Below, in pieces: positions 1 through 6,522 of a DNA stretch of 7,854 nucleotides. Source of the stretch: DATKWV01 sp035529405 (GTDB lineage: Bacteria > Planctomycetota > Phycisphaerae > Sedimentisphaerales > Anaerobacaceae). Each line of letters opens with the position of its first letter. Within the stretch, counting starts at the first letter, position 1. The notes beneath the pieces were generated by a model, which saw only the letters and a list, made by a program, of their open reading frames with translations, did not search any database and was not told the origin of the DNA. Position numbers and translations under genes: made by a program. The DNA is taken from contig DATKWV010000163.1 of NCBI GenBank assembly GCA_035529405.1, positions 1 to 7,854 of the forward strand, written 5' to 3'.

Positions 1-84
1 TGCATCGGCAAAAACCACGCCGGACATCCAGAAACACAACCCGCCCAACAGAACAACGGTTAATGAAAAAGGTCTTTTCAGCAT
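1..84 (-). CDS. Secreted protein, N-terminal fragment (signal peptide only)
   Basis: Only the first 28 codons lie in the window; the gene continues beyond the left edge. The start ATG (82-84) has a good ribosome-binding site, GAAGGGGA, about 8 bases upstream. The peptide is a textbook Sec signal: a short basic start (MLKRPF), a hydrophobic core of about 17 residues (TVVLLGGLCFWMSGVV) and a small-residue end (VFADA) fitting signal peptidase I cleavage after VFA. There is no lipobox cysteine at the right place; the one Cys sits in the middle of the core. The product is therefore probably exported to the periplasm or beyond, but nothing of the mature protein is visible, so no function can be given. 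It lies downstream of the DUF362 gene on the same strand but has its own promoter about 65 bases upstream, so it may be transcribed independently. Confidence 0.75.
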   Translation of the reverse strand, partial: MLKRPFSLTVVLLGGLCFWMSGVVFADA

Positions 85-148
85 GGTAAAAATCCCCTTC
101 AGACATAAAAAAACTGCTGCAGTTAAAGTGTTTTGGTTACAAGAGGAT

Positions 149-177
149 ATTTTGACGAATTATTATGGATATGTCAA
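149..177 (-). promoter_or_regulatory. Sigma70-like promoter for the secreted-protein gene
   Basis: On the minus strand a perfect TTGACA -35 box (172-177) is followed by a 17-base spacer and CAAAAT (149-154), which matches the TATAAT consensus at 4 of 6 positions. The spacer is AT-rich. Transcription would start near 142, giving a leader of about 58 bases before the ATG at 84. The TTG of the -35 box also forms the right arm of a weak CAAGA/TCTTG inverted repeat (about 173-189). No transcript evidence is available; the assignment rests on box quality, spacing and position. Confidence 0.6.
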
Positions 178-212
178 GAAAAAATCTCTTGTTTTGTCAC
201 ACCCCCGACCTT

Positions 213-255
213 GTCTCTCCCCCGGAAGCAGAGACTGGCTCCAAAGACCAGTCTC
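213..255. repeat. Overlapping inverted repeats, possible 3'-UTR hairpin of the DUF362 gene
   Basis: GAGACTGG (231-238) and CCAGTCTC (248-255) form a perfect 8-bp stem with a 9-base loop. A third related arm, GTCTCT (213-218), can pair instead with AGAGAC (230-235) across an 11-base loop, so the two hairpins exclude each other. The element lies about 40 bases past the DUF362 stop codon and before the next promoter on the minus strand, where a transcript end would be expected. Neither strand shows a proper T-tract directly after the stem, so it is not a typical intrinsic terminator. It could be an RNA-stabilising hairpin or a factor-dependent end. It is the main structure in the 211-base gap 85-295. 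Confidence 0.45.
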
Positions 256-295
256 CGTAAAAAGGCAGGTTCGGCTGCTGTAACGACTGACCGGT

Positions 296-2182
296 TTACG
301 GGCGCCAATGTTCGCCCATAATGCCGAAATCATTGAAGTCAACGAAACTGTCGTTATCCAAATCGCCGCCGCAGCAGGGCCAGACATCCTGTAGCCAGTT
401 GCCGGCCAAATAATCCAAATCGAACAAATCAACATCGCCGTCCGGTTCAAAGTCACCGGGTATTACGTACGCCGGCTGGCTGCTGACAAGCTCGATTCCA
501 CAGCCGGTTCCGAGGTTGCGGCTGTACTGCTTATCTATGTTGTTGTTCCAGTGCTCATGGGCTCCGAGACTTTCCAGCCTTATGCCGTCGGCCTCAGGGT
601 CGTACAACATCCCCGAAGGCGGGTCGTTTGCCAAAGCAGCCTCGTGCATATAATCATCCACGATACTGTAATCGTTGTCATCTGCCAGGTATATTATTGT
701 CGGCTCGCAGCGCAGAAAGTCCACCGCAACCGAATCAATCGCCACACCATCCTGCGAGGCCAGGATGGTCGATGCCCAGTCGCCGTTGAACGGCGGCGAC
801 TGCCAGCGCGGCGAATCCTTTACCGATGCACCGCAGTGCTTGGCCGGGTAAAGGGCGTCAATCATAAACAGCACCGTCTTTTCGCCCAGGTCCTTATGGC
901 CCATAAGCTCGGCCAGCGGGCTATATGAGCCCGGCGGCCGCTGGGGAACCTGAAACGAACTATGGACGTCAAACGTATAAGGTTTTCCACCCGTAGTATC
1001 GTAAGCGTTTATGTGCATGTGGATTTTATAGCCCGGCCAGAAGCCTTCGTCATCGAACCAGCCCGGCCAGCTGCCGCCGGTATAGTTAGGGTCGCCCTTG
1101 ACCCACGTAGAGCCGAAATGGTTCTTGGCACACAATGTTGCGCCGGGAAGCATATGCCCTTTTAAGCCCGCCAGGTTGATGACGTACGCCGCCTGGGCAA
1201 CACAATTGGGCAGCCATCGCTTCGGCACATCGGGATGGCAATGATAGACCACCGCATTCAAATTGCGTTCGGCCTTAATACGCCCGTCTCCGCCGACTTT
1301 GTCAACAAAACGAACACCTGCCAATTGGCCCACGCTGCACCTGTTATATATGGGGCTTGGAACATAACGGGACGCATCATAGATTGTTATATTCGACGGG
1401 GCGACTCCTGCATTGTTGACCAACTGCTTGAGCAATGCCTCGACCAGCTGCGGCGCCGTATATGAGGCGTTGCCGGGGTCGCTATGCGTAGTTGACTGAT
1501 TGAGGTTGAGCTTTATAGCTATTTTTTCGCCGGCCAGATAGCCTACATTACCCTTGTTGTGTTTTCGGTTGAAGTATTTGAAAAGTGCGTCCCACGCATC
1601 GGCATCGGTGCTTTCACCGCTGAGCCATCGAACAGTTTTTGAGACCATGTCACTGACAACCACCGGGTCGGTGTTATTATCTGTGGACCAGTACCCTGTT
1701 ACTCCGTCCCAGGATGTGGCGTTGGGGTCATATACCCAAACAACACGGCCGGGATGTATGCCTCTTGCTGCACCTATCGGGCTGTTGCAGGGGTCGGCCG
1801 GGGTAAATGTTCCACCGATTGCCGGCTGGCTGCCTGTAAAAGAGTTGGCCCACCAAATGGCCAATACCGCTGCAGCAAAGCAAAGACCCGCTACCACGTA
1901 ACGCGATTTGCGCAAAAGCGCCCTGCTGCGGCGAAGCAAGGCTATCGAACCAGCCAAACCCAGAAGCCAGATTACAAAACTCGATGCCAGCGGCATCGCC
2001 ACCCGCTGGCACGGATATATCGCCCGGCTGGGCTTGGGAATGACCCGCACCAGAAACCATATAAGCGCCGCAAGGCCTGTGACCGGAAAAAGCCAGTAAA
2101 GCCATCTGTGCCTTAGCGCTGGTTTGAAATATTTACCTGTCCTGGGACAGTTGTGTTGATTTGTGAACATTTTCGACGACAT
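296..2182 (-). CDS. Membrane-anchored DUF362 protein with C-terminal dockerin-like calcium loops
   Basis: The product has 628 residues. Three hydrophobic helices lie at about 29-47, 63-84 and 95-113. The strongly basic loop between helices 2 and 3 (RRSRALLRKSR) should be cytoplasmic, which places the N-terminus inside and everything after about residue 113 outside. The loop between helices 1 and 2 carries a YPCQRVA motif. The large outer part (about 145-540) resembles DUF362, a family of unknown biochemical function; recognisable stretches are KLNLNQS (224-230), NLAGLKGHMLPG (336-347) and ASQDGVAIDSVAVDFL (475-490). I see no CxxC-type ferredoxin cluster, which some DUF362 proteins carry. Residues 577-588 (DFEPDGDVDLFD) and 607-618 (DLDNDSFVDFND) are two 12-residue calcium-binding loops in dockerin style. 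The start is fixed by AGAGGAGGT six bases upstream. The function is unknown; calcium-stabilised attachment to a surface partner is a plausible inference for the tail. Confidence 0.85.
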   Translation of the reverse strand: MSSKMFTNQHNCPRTGKYFKPALRHRWLYWLFPVTGLAALIWFLVRVIPKPSRAIYPCQRVAMPLASSFVIWLLGLAGSIALLRRSRALLRKSRYVVAGLCFAAAVLAIWWANSFTGSQPAIGGTFTPADPCNSPIGAARGIHPGRVVWVYDPNATSWDGVTGYWSTDNNTDPVVVSDMVSKTVRWLSGESTDADAWDALFKYFNRKHNKGNVGYLAGEKIAIKLNLNQSTTHSDPGNASYTAPQLVEALLKQLVNNAGVAPSNITIYDASRYVPSPIYNRCSVGQLAGVRFVDKVGGDGRIKAERNLNAVVYHCHPDVPKRWLPNCVAQAAYVINLAGLKGHMLPGATLCAKNHFGSTWVKGDPNYTGGSWPGWFDDEGFWPGYKIHMHINAYDTTGGKPYTFDVHSSFQVPQRPPGSYSPLAELMGHKDLGEKTVLFMIDALYPAKHCGASVKDSPRWQSPPFNGDWASTILASQDGVAIDSVAVDFLRCEPTIIYLADDNDYSIVDDYMHEAALANDPPSGMLYDPEADGIRLESLGAHEHWNNNIDKQYSRNLGTGCGIELVSSQPAYVIPGDFEPDGDVDLFDLDYLAGNWLQDVWPCCGGDLDNDSFVDFNDFGIMGEHWRP

Positions 2183-2188
2183 TGCCGT

Positions 2189-2216
2189 ACCTCCTCTAAA
2201 AGCGGTTCACCTCCGC
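2189..2216 (-). promoter_or_regulatory. Tandem Shine-Dalgarno sequences and small leader hairpin of the DUF362 gene
   Basis: The strong site AGAGGAGGT (2189-2197) sits six bases before the ATG and sets the start of the DUF362 protein. A second anti-16S-like sequence, GGAGGTGA (2207-2214), lies 9 bases further upstream, mostly in the 7-base loop of a GCGG/CCGC hairpin (2202-2205 and 2213-2216). No well-spaced start codon follows the upstream site except a four-codon GTG frame that overlaps it and is not convincing. The upstream copy may be a ribosome standby site or chance. Confidence 0.5.
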
Positions 2217-2228
2217 AAAGGTAAAATT

Positions 2229-2257
2229 ATTATATATTATTCCGAATAACTATTCAA
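2229..2257 (-). promoter_or_regulatory. Near-consensus sigma70 promoter for the DUF362 gene
   Basis: On the minus strand, TTGAAT (2252-2257) and a perfect TATAAT (2229-2234) are separated by exactly 17 bases. Transcription would start near 2222, giving a leader of about 40 bases that contains the tandem Shine-Dalgarno region. With such good boxes the gene is probably well expressed unless repressed; the palindrome inside the spacer offers a place for a repressor. Confidence 0.7.
2237..2249. promoter_or_regulatory. Candidate operator: 13-bp palindrome in the promoter spacer
   Basis: TTATTC-C-GAATAA is a perfect 6+1+6 palindrome lying wholly between the -10 and -35 boxes of the DUF362 promoter. 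A dimeric regulator bound there would cover the RNA polymerase site. The surroundings are AT-rich, which raises the odds of a chance palindrome, and no regulator gene is visible in the window. Confidence 0.4.
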
Positions 2258-2271
2258 GCCAAAAAAGGCTT
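2256..2271. repeat. Short inverted repeat next to the DUF362 -35 box
   Basis: AAGCC (2256-2260) and GGCTT (2267-2271) flank six A residues. The left arm overlaps the last bases of the -35 hexamer. It could be a second regulator site or a weak hairpin; alone it is not strong evidence. Confidence 0.3.
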
Positions 2272-2290
2272 TCACACAGGCCGGCACATA

Positions 2291-2326
2291 CCCGGCGCCA
2301 AGCCCGAATAAGCCCGGCAATCCCGG
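2291..2326. repeat. Four phased CCCGG-like boxes in the divergent intergenic region
   Basis: CCCGG at 2291, CCCGA at 2303, CCCGG at 2313 and CCCGG at 2322 begin 12, 10 and 9 bases apart, roughly one helical turn. The core reads as degenerate 10-base tandem units (AGCCCGAATA, AGCCCGGCAA, TCCCGGACAC). The GC-rich block stands out from the AT-rich promoters on each side and lies about 75-110 bases upstream of the -35 box of the glycosyltransferase operon, a distance suited to an activator. The rest of 2272-2398 shows no convincing gene. Confidence 0.35.
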
Positions 2327-2398
2327 ACACACCCCTGAATTGCGCATAAGAGGCGATTACGACGGCTTTTAAGGTGTTTTTGACTGGCTTGATATGGC

Positions 2399-2427
2399 TT
2401 TACAACCGATATGCTAACTATTATCAT
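2399..2427 (+). promoter_or_regulatory. Sigma70-like promoter of the glycosyltransferase operon
   Basis: TTTACA (2399-2404) and TATCAT (2422-2427) each match the consensus at 5 of 6 positions and are exactly 17 bases apart. Transcription would start near 2434, leaving a leader of about 24 bases before the ATG at 2458, which carries GGAG at 2448-2451. This is the only good plus-strand promoter I see upstream of the four transferase genes. Confidence 0.6.
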
Positions 2428-2457
2428 ATAGTGTTTAAGTTTATAGCGGAGCTGATT

Positions 2458-3444
2458 ATGAACGCACAAAATCCCGAGGTTTCAGTTGTTATTCCCGTAT
2501 TCAATGAGCAGGCCAACATCGAACCGCTGCACCAACAAATCGCAGACAGCCTCAATGACAAATACAGCTACGAAGTGGTATTCGTTGACGACGGCAGCAC
2601 GGACAACAGCGTTGATGTTCTAAAGCGCGTTCAAAACAGCAGCGCAAAAGTGCGGATAATCCGTTTCAGCAGGAACTTCGGACAAACGGCGGCTCTTAGC
2701 GCAGGTTTCGACCACGCAAAAGGCCAAATTATTATCGCGATGGACGCCGACCTGCAAAATGACCCGGCTGACATTCCCAAAATGATTGATAAATTGAAAG
2801 AAGGGTACGATGTGGTAAGCGGCTGGAGGAAACAAAGACGCGACAAACTAATAACCCGGCGCATCCCTTCTATGGCAGCCAACTGGCTGATATCAACAAT
2901 TACAGGCGTTAAGCTGCATGACTACGGCTGTACACTAAAGGCCTACAACCGGAAAGTCCTCGAACAGACAAACCTGTATGGAGAGATGCACCGGTTTATT
3001 CCCGTACTGGCAAGCTGGAGCGGGGCAAGTATCTGTGAAATGGTTGTCAACCACAGGCCGCGAACGGCTGGCTGTGCCAAGTACGGCATAGGCAGGACCT
3101 TCAAGGTGCTGCTTGACCTTATAACGGTCAAGTTCCTCGGGTCATTCAGCACCAAACCAATCTATATTTTCGGCGGTCTGGGACTGATAACAGCCCTGGG
3201 CGCACTGCTGACCGGTCTTGCGGTTTTTTATCAGAAATTCATCTCGGTTTCACACCTGGCGATGAACAGAAATCCGCTTTTAGTTCTTACTGCGTTACTG
3301 ATTACCACTACGATTCAGTTTGTACTGATGGGACTTATCGCGGAGATGCTTGTGCGTACTTACCATGAATCGCAGAACCGGCCGACATACGTTATCAGGG
3401 AGATTATCGAATCGCCGCCCCAGCCGGGAGAAAAAAATGACTAA
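2458..3444 (+). CDS. Family 2 glycosyltransferase, polyprenyl-phosphate sugar transferase (DPM1/GtrB/ArnC-like)
   Basis: The 328-residue product belongs to the GT2 enzymes that move a sugar from a nucleotide donor to polyprenyl phosphate at the inner face of the membrane. The GT-A fold begins at VVIPVFNE (10-17). VDDGS (43-47) and DADLQNDP (96-103) bind the nucleotide and metal. DYGCTLKAY (155-163) and EMHRFIP (176-182) are typical of the DPM1/GtrB/ArnC group. RTAGCAKYG (202-210) corresponds to the family's RxxGxSKYG stretch, with Ala in place of the usual Ser. Two membrane helices follow at about 234-256 and 275-302, then a short cytoplasmic tail. The length is normal for the group. I chose the ATG at 2458 because GGAG lies seven bases upstream and homology starts at once; an in-frame GTG at 2374 would lie upstream of the promoter. 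It is first in the operon and overlaps the next gene by 8 bp. The sugar cannot be told from sequence. Confidence 0.9.
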   Translation: MNAQNPEVSVVIPVFNEQANIEPLHQQIADSLNDKYSYEVVFVDDGSTDNSVDVLKRVQNSSAKVRIIRFSRNFGQTAALSAGFDHAKGQIIIAMDADLQNDPADIPKMIDKLKEGYDVVSGWRKQRRDKLITRRIPSMAANWLISTITGVKLHDYGCTLKAYNRKVLEQTNLYGEMHRFIPVLASWSGASICEMVVNHRPRTAGCAKYGIGRTFKVLLDLITVKFLGSFSTKPIYIFGGLGLITALGALLTGLAVFYQKFISVSHLAMNRNPLLVLTALLITTTIQFVLMGLIAEMLVRTYHESQNRPTYVIREIIESPPQPGEKND

Positions 3445-5383
3445 GCGGTCTTCCAGGTTCAGGCCCGGACACACACACGACAAAGCACATAATCATACGC
3501 CTGTTCTTTCCGCCAGCCGGGCCGGCAAAAAAGAACTTTGCGTGCTGGTTATAGTGGCGGTCCTTGTGGGAATTCCTTTTTCGCTGGGTAAGTACATAGA
3601 GTTTAATTCGCCCGGTGCCTTCGACAGCGGCGCGTATGTTTATTCAGCCAAACATGTTCTCGACGGCGCCAAACTGGGCGTTGAAGAAAATCCCGGCGCC
3701 CAGTCGGGCACGCTTCTTGTAAATATGCTCGGCGTATGGCTGTGCGGCTTTAATGAAACCGGGCCCAAAACGATTCAGGCAATCCTTCAGGCCGCAGCTT
3801 TGGTTTTTATGTTCATATCCATGCGCAGACTTTTCGGCAAACTGCCCGCAGCAGCAGCAACCATTATCGCCTCAATCTACCTGTCGTCGCCTCTTATTGC
3901 CAAGTTCGGCAATGTCAAGGAACAATACATGATAGCCTGCATGGTAATAGGCATAAGCTGTCTTATTCTGCGAGAGCTTGGCGGCAAATGGTATTTTGCG
4001 GTACTGTGCGGTGGTTTTCTGGCCTGGGGACCTTTGTTCAAACAGACAGGAACCAGCGCCGTAGCAGCAGCGGGCCTGTTCGTACTGGCCCAGCCCTTGC
4101 TAAGGCACAAAACCCTTAAGCAAACCGTCACCGACTGCGCCCTCTTACTTGCCGGCGCAGCAGCCGCCCTGGCACCGTTATATATATGGCTTGTTTTATA
4201 TCAGGACAGCTGGAAGCTGCCCTATGCTTTTGTATGGAAAATAATAACAAAAGGCAGTATCGCTGCAGCCGGCGGAGATTATGTGGCACGAGGGCGGAAA
4301 TTGATTTCCTTCGCACAGCAACAGACACGGGTGACAGCTTACTACCGATTACTGATAATGCCCATAGCTCTGGCGGCAGGGGCTATAATTATTAAAGTTG
4401 CAAGATTGGCCCTTACAATTTTCGAGCATCTGAAAAACAGGGCGGTTTTACGCGGCAGCGAGGCTGCAACCGCCGACACCAACGAGCAAAAATTTGACTC
4501 TCCGGGCCGGAAGCATTATGCCGGATACGAGCGTTTTGTCCTTTTGCTGGCGGTATGGTGGCTTTTGGATATGGCATTCGTCTGGATAAGTCCACGTTCA
4601 TACGAACAATACTATCTTCCGTTAAACGCCTCGGCGGCAATGCTGGGCGGTTACCTTGTTGCGGTCTATCGCGATGCCTACGTTCGAAGTATATACAAAA
4701 CAAAGTGGACATTAATCGGCGCCGCCGGAGTTGTCTGTATGGTCATTATGTCCTGGCACGTATTCTTCGGTATAGAGAAAAGCCCTCATTCAGGCAACCT
4801 CTACGGTGAAAAAAGACGGGGTTATGTACAGAAACTCCAGGAAATCTCACAGCGAAAAAAAAACAACCTCAAAGCCAGCTGGGAAGTTGCAGCCGAATAT
4901 ATACAACGTCACTCGCAGCCGGAAGATAAAATTTACGTCTGGGGCTGGGTACCGGGAATATACGTACTGTCGCAAAGATTCAGCGCATCGGCCAGCTGCG
5001 CAACCAGCGAGATGCACGTTATCTCGCCCCAGCGACTTTCCGACGAGATTGAACAAATGCTGGCGGCGTTCAGACAAAAACCGCCGAAGTTTATAGTTGA
5101 CACCCATAAAGTTCACTTTCCGTGGGACCGGCCGCCGCTGGAATTGTGGCCGCGGGAACTGTGGTCAAAAACCCGCAGGGGTCTTCCCGTCGAAAAAAAT
5201 CTGATAGCTAACTACGAGAGGGGCTACTCACAACTGCTGGCCGATAAAATCGGGCCGGATGAGGCACAGCGCTTTGAAGAAATGAAACCGTTCAGAGATT
5301 TTGTTATGACAAATTACAGGGTGGTTGGAAATTTTGGAGAGTATGTCCTCTTTCAGTTGAAAACCGAACCTGAAAAGCTGTAA
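3437..5383 (+). CDS. Polytopic GT-C glycosyltransferase (family 39/PMT_2-like)
   Basis: The product has 648 residues and about 11-12 hydrophobic helices between 34 and 441, followed by a soluble C-terminal part of about 200 residues. After helix 1 the sequence FDSGAYVYSAKHVLDG (62-77) matches the first outer loop of PMT_2/ArnT-type enzymes, so Asp63 is the likely catalytic acid. SYEQYYLPLNAS (388-399) resembles their second conserved site. The C-terminal part has the KIYVWGWVPGIY motif (498-509) often seen in bacterial members. Such enzymes use polyprenyl-phosphate sugars on the periplasmic side and add them to lipid, glycan or protein, so the preceding GT2 gene is the natural donor maker. 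The start at 3437 has GGGAG six bases upstream, and the ATG overlaps the end of the GT2 gene. The first 33 residues are polar and carry four histidines (12, 14, 18, 20). A run of nine A residues lies at 4855-4863. The acceptor is unknown. Confidence 0.8.
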   Translation: MTKRSSRFRPGHTHDKAHNHTPVLSASRAGKKELCVLVIVAVLVGIPFSLGKYIEFNSPGAFDSGAYVYSAKHVLDGAKLGVEENPGAQSGTLLVNMLGVWLCGFNETGPKTIQAILQAAALVFMFISMRRLFGKLPAAAATIIASIYLSSPLIAKFGNVKEQYMIACMVIGISCLILRELGGKWYFAVLCGGFLAWGPLFKQTGTSAVAAAGLFVLAQPLLRHKTLKQTVTDCALLLAGAAAALAPLYIWLVLYQDSWKLPYAFVWKIITKGSIAAAGGDYVARGRKLISFAQQQTRVTAYYRLLIMPIALAAGAIIIKVARLALTIFEHLKNRAVLRGSEAATADTNEQKFDSPGRKHYAGYERFVLLLAVWWLLDMAFVWISPRSYEQYYLPLNASAAMLGGYLVAVYRDAYVRSIYKTKWTLIGAAGVVCMVIMSWHVFFGIEKSPHSGNLYGEKRRGYVQKLQEISQRKKNNLKASWEVAAEYIQRHSQPEDKIYVWGWVPGIYVLSQRFSASASCATSEMHVISPQRLSDEIEQMLAAFRQKPPKFIVDTHKVHFPWDRPPLELWPRELWSKTRRGLPVEKNLIANYERGYSQLLADKIGPDEAQRFEEMKPFRDFVMTNYRVVGNFGEYVLFQLKTEPEKL

Positions 5384-5397
5384 GGAAACTGCCGGCA

Positions 5398-6522
5398 ATG
5401 AAGGTACTTATGCTTAATCACGAATTTCCCCCTGTCGGCGGCGGCGCCAGTTCCGTTACCTTCGAGCTTTCCAGACAGCTGGTCAGGACAGGTCACAGTG
5501 TGGATGTGGTCACTATGCACTACGACAATCTACCGCGATTTGAAACAGTCGAAGGCGTAAATATATACAGAACGCCTGCCGTGCGCAGAAAACCAGACAT
5601 TTGTTATACGCATGAGATGGCCACCTACATACTCGGCGCGTTGATTAAAACCATCGGTTTGGCAAAACGCAACCGGTACGATATCATACACTGTCACTTT
5701 ATCATCCCTGCCGGCCCATTAGCCTGGCTGGTGAGCAAAGTTGCCGACATACCTTTTCTAATTACCTCTCACGGCAGCGATGTACCGGGACATAACCCCG
5801 ACAGATTCACCATTGCCCACAGGCTTATAGCACCACTGTGGCGGTTTTTAGCCAAAAGGCCGGCCCTGCTGACGGCGCCAAGCGGCTCACTGAAGGCTTT
5901 GATTGAAAAAAAATGTCCCGATGCCCGCGTACATGTTATCCCCAACGGCATTTACACGGAACGGTTCAAGCCTGCAGAAAAAACAAAGAGCATACTCATG
6001 TGCAGCCGTATTTACAGTTTCAAGGGTTTTCAGTATGCCATCGAGGCCCTTAAGGATATTGACACGCAATGGCAGGTAAATATAGCAGGCGAAGGACCTT
6101 ACCTGCCGCAGCTAAAGCGCCTAGCAGAAGGCTGGCGACCGTCGATTAAATTTTGGGGCTGGCTGAACCGCGACGGCGCTGAGCTAAAGAATCTTTACGA
6201 GTCCAGCTCGATTTTCATTCTTCCTTCCGAAGCCGAGAGTTTCGGATTGGTGATAGCTGAAGCCATGTCTGCCGGCAACGCTGTAATTGCCTCCGACATA
6301 CCGGCCCATCGTGAGGTGCTGGCAGACACGGGACTCTACGTTGAAACCCGAAACCCACAGCAGATTCGTACACAACTGCAAAAGCTAATCAGTAACGGAA
6401 ATCTTTGCCGTGAACTCGGAGAAAAAGCAAGGTTGCGGGTGCGTGAAAACTTTGACTGGTCAATCGTAGTTAAAAAATACCTTGATTGCTATCACACGGT
6501 ACTTGGCACCGTGAAGGCATGA
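5398..6522 (+). CDS. Family 4 glycosyltransferase (GT-B fold, retaining)
   Basis: The 374-residue product is a soluble or membrane-associated cytoplasmic enzyme transferring a sugar from a nucleotide donor to a growing glycan. The N-terminal half opens with MKVLMLNHEFPPVGGGASS, whose glycine loop (14-16) is typical of GT4, followed by HCHF (98-101) and SHGSD (124-128). The C-terminal donor domain has IPNGIYTERF (181-190), SRIYSFKG (203-210), with Arg204 and Lys209 likely to contact the donor phosphates, GEGP (231-234), and the EX7E motif SEAESFGLVIAE (277-288) with Glu280 and Glu288. All expected residues are present and the length is normal. The gene follows the GT-C gene after 14 bases; its AAGGA (5382-5386) overlaps the upstream stop and is 11 bases from the ATG, rather far, so coupling to upstream translation is likely. 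The sugar and linkage cannot be assigned. Confidence 0.92.
   Translation: MKVLMLNHEFPPVGGGASSVTFELSRQLVRTGHSVDVVTMHYDNLPRFETVEGVNIYRTPAVRRKPDICYTHEMATYILGALIKTIGLAKRNRYDIIHCHFIIPAGPLAWLVSKVADIPFLITSHGSDVPGHNPDRFTIAHRLIAPLWRFLAKRPALLTAPSGSLKALIEKKCPDARVHVIPNGIYTERFKPAEKTKSILMCSRIYSFKGFQYAIEALKDIDTQWQVNIAGEGPYLPQLKRLAEGWRPSIKFWGWLNRDGAELKNLYESSSIFILPSEAESFGLVIAEAMSAGNAVIASDIPAHREVLADTGLYVETRNPQQIRTQLQKLISNGNLCRELGEKARLRVRENFDWSIVVKKYLDCYHTVLGTVKA

Noticed and set aside
231..255. Intrinsic terminator for the DUF362 transcript
   Set aside because: The stem is good, but on the minus strand it is followed by TGCTTCC rather than a T-tract, so it was listed only as an inverted repeat.
163..456. 97-codon minus-strand frame across the DUF362 3' end and the following gap
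   Set aside because: It lies in another frame of the DUF362 coding end and runs through the hairpin and the next promoter; the product has no recognisable features.
1754..2116. 120-codon plus-strand frame opposite the DUF362 N-terminal part
   Set aside because: It is antisense to the membrane helices of DUF362, rich in Arg, Lys, Cys and Pro as is typical of shadow frames, and matches no family I recognise.
2374..2457. Upstream GTG start extending the GT2 protein by 28 residues
   Set aside because: The extension starts before the promoter boxes at 2399-2427, while the ATG at 2458 has GGAG at the right distance and immediately precedes the conserved fold.
2272..2469. 65-codon minus-strand frame in the divergent intergenic region
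   Set aside because: It runs across the plus-strand promoter and the GT2 start, has no domain-like sequence and no supporting start context.
3350..3436. Upstream ATG extending the GT-C protein by 29 residues
   Set aside because: The extension would overlap the GT2 gene by nearly 100 bases in another frame and is polar without homology; the ATG at 3437 has GGGAG six bases upstream.
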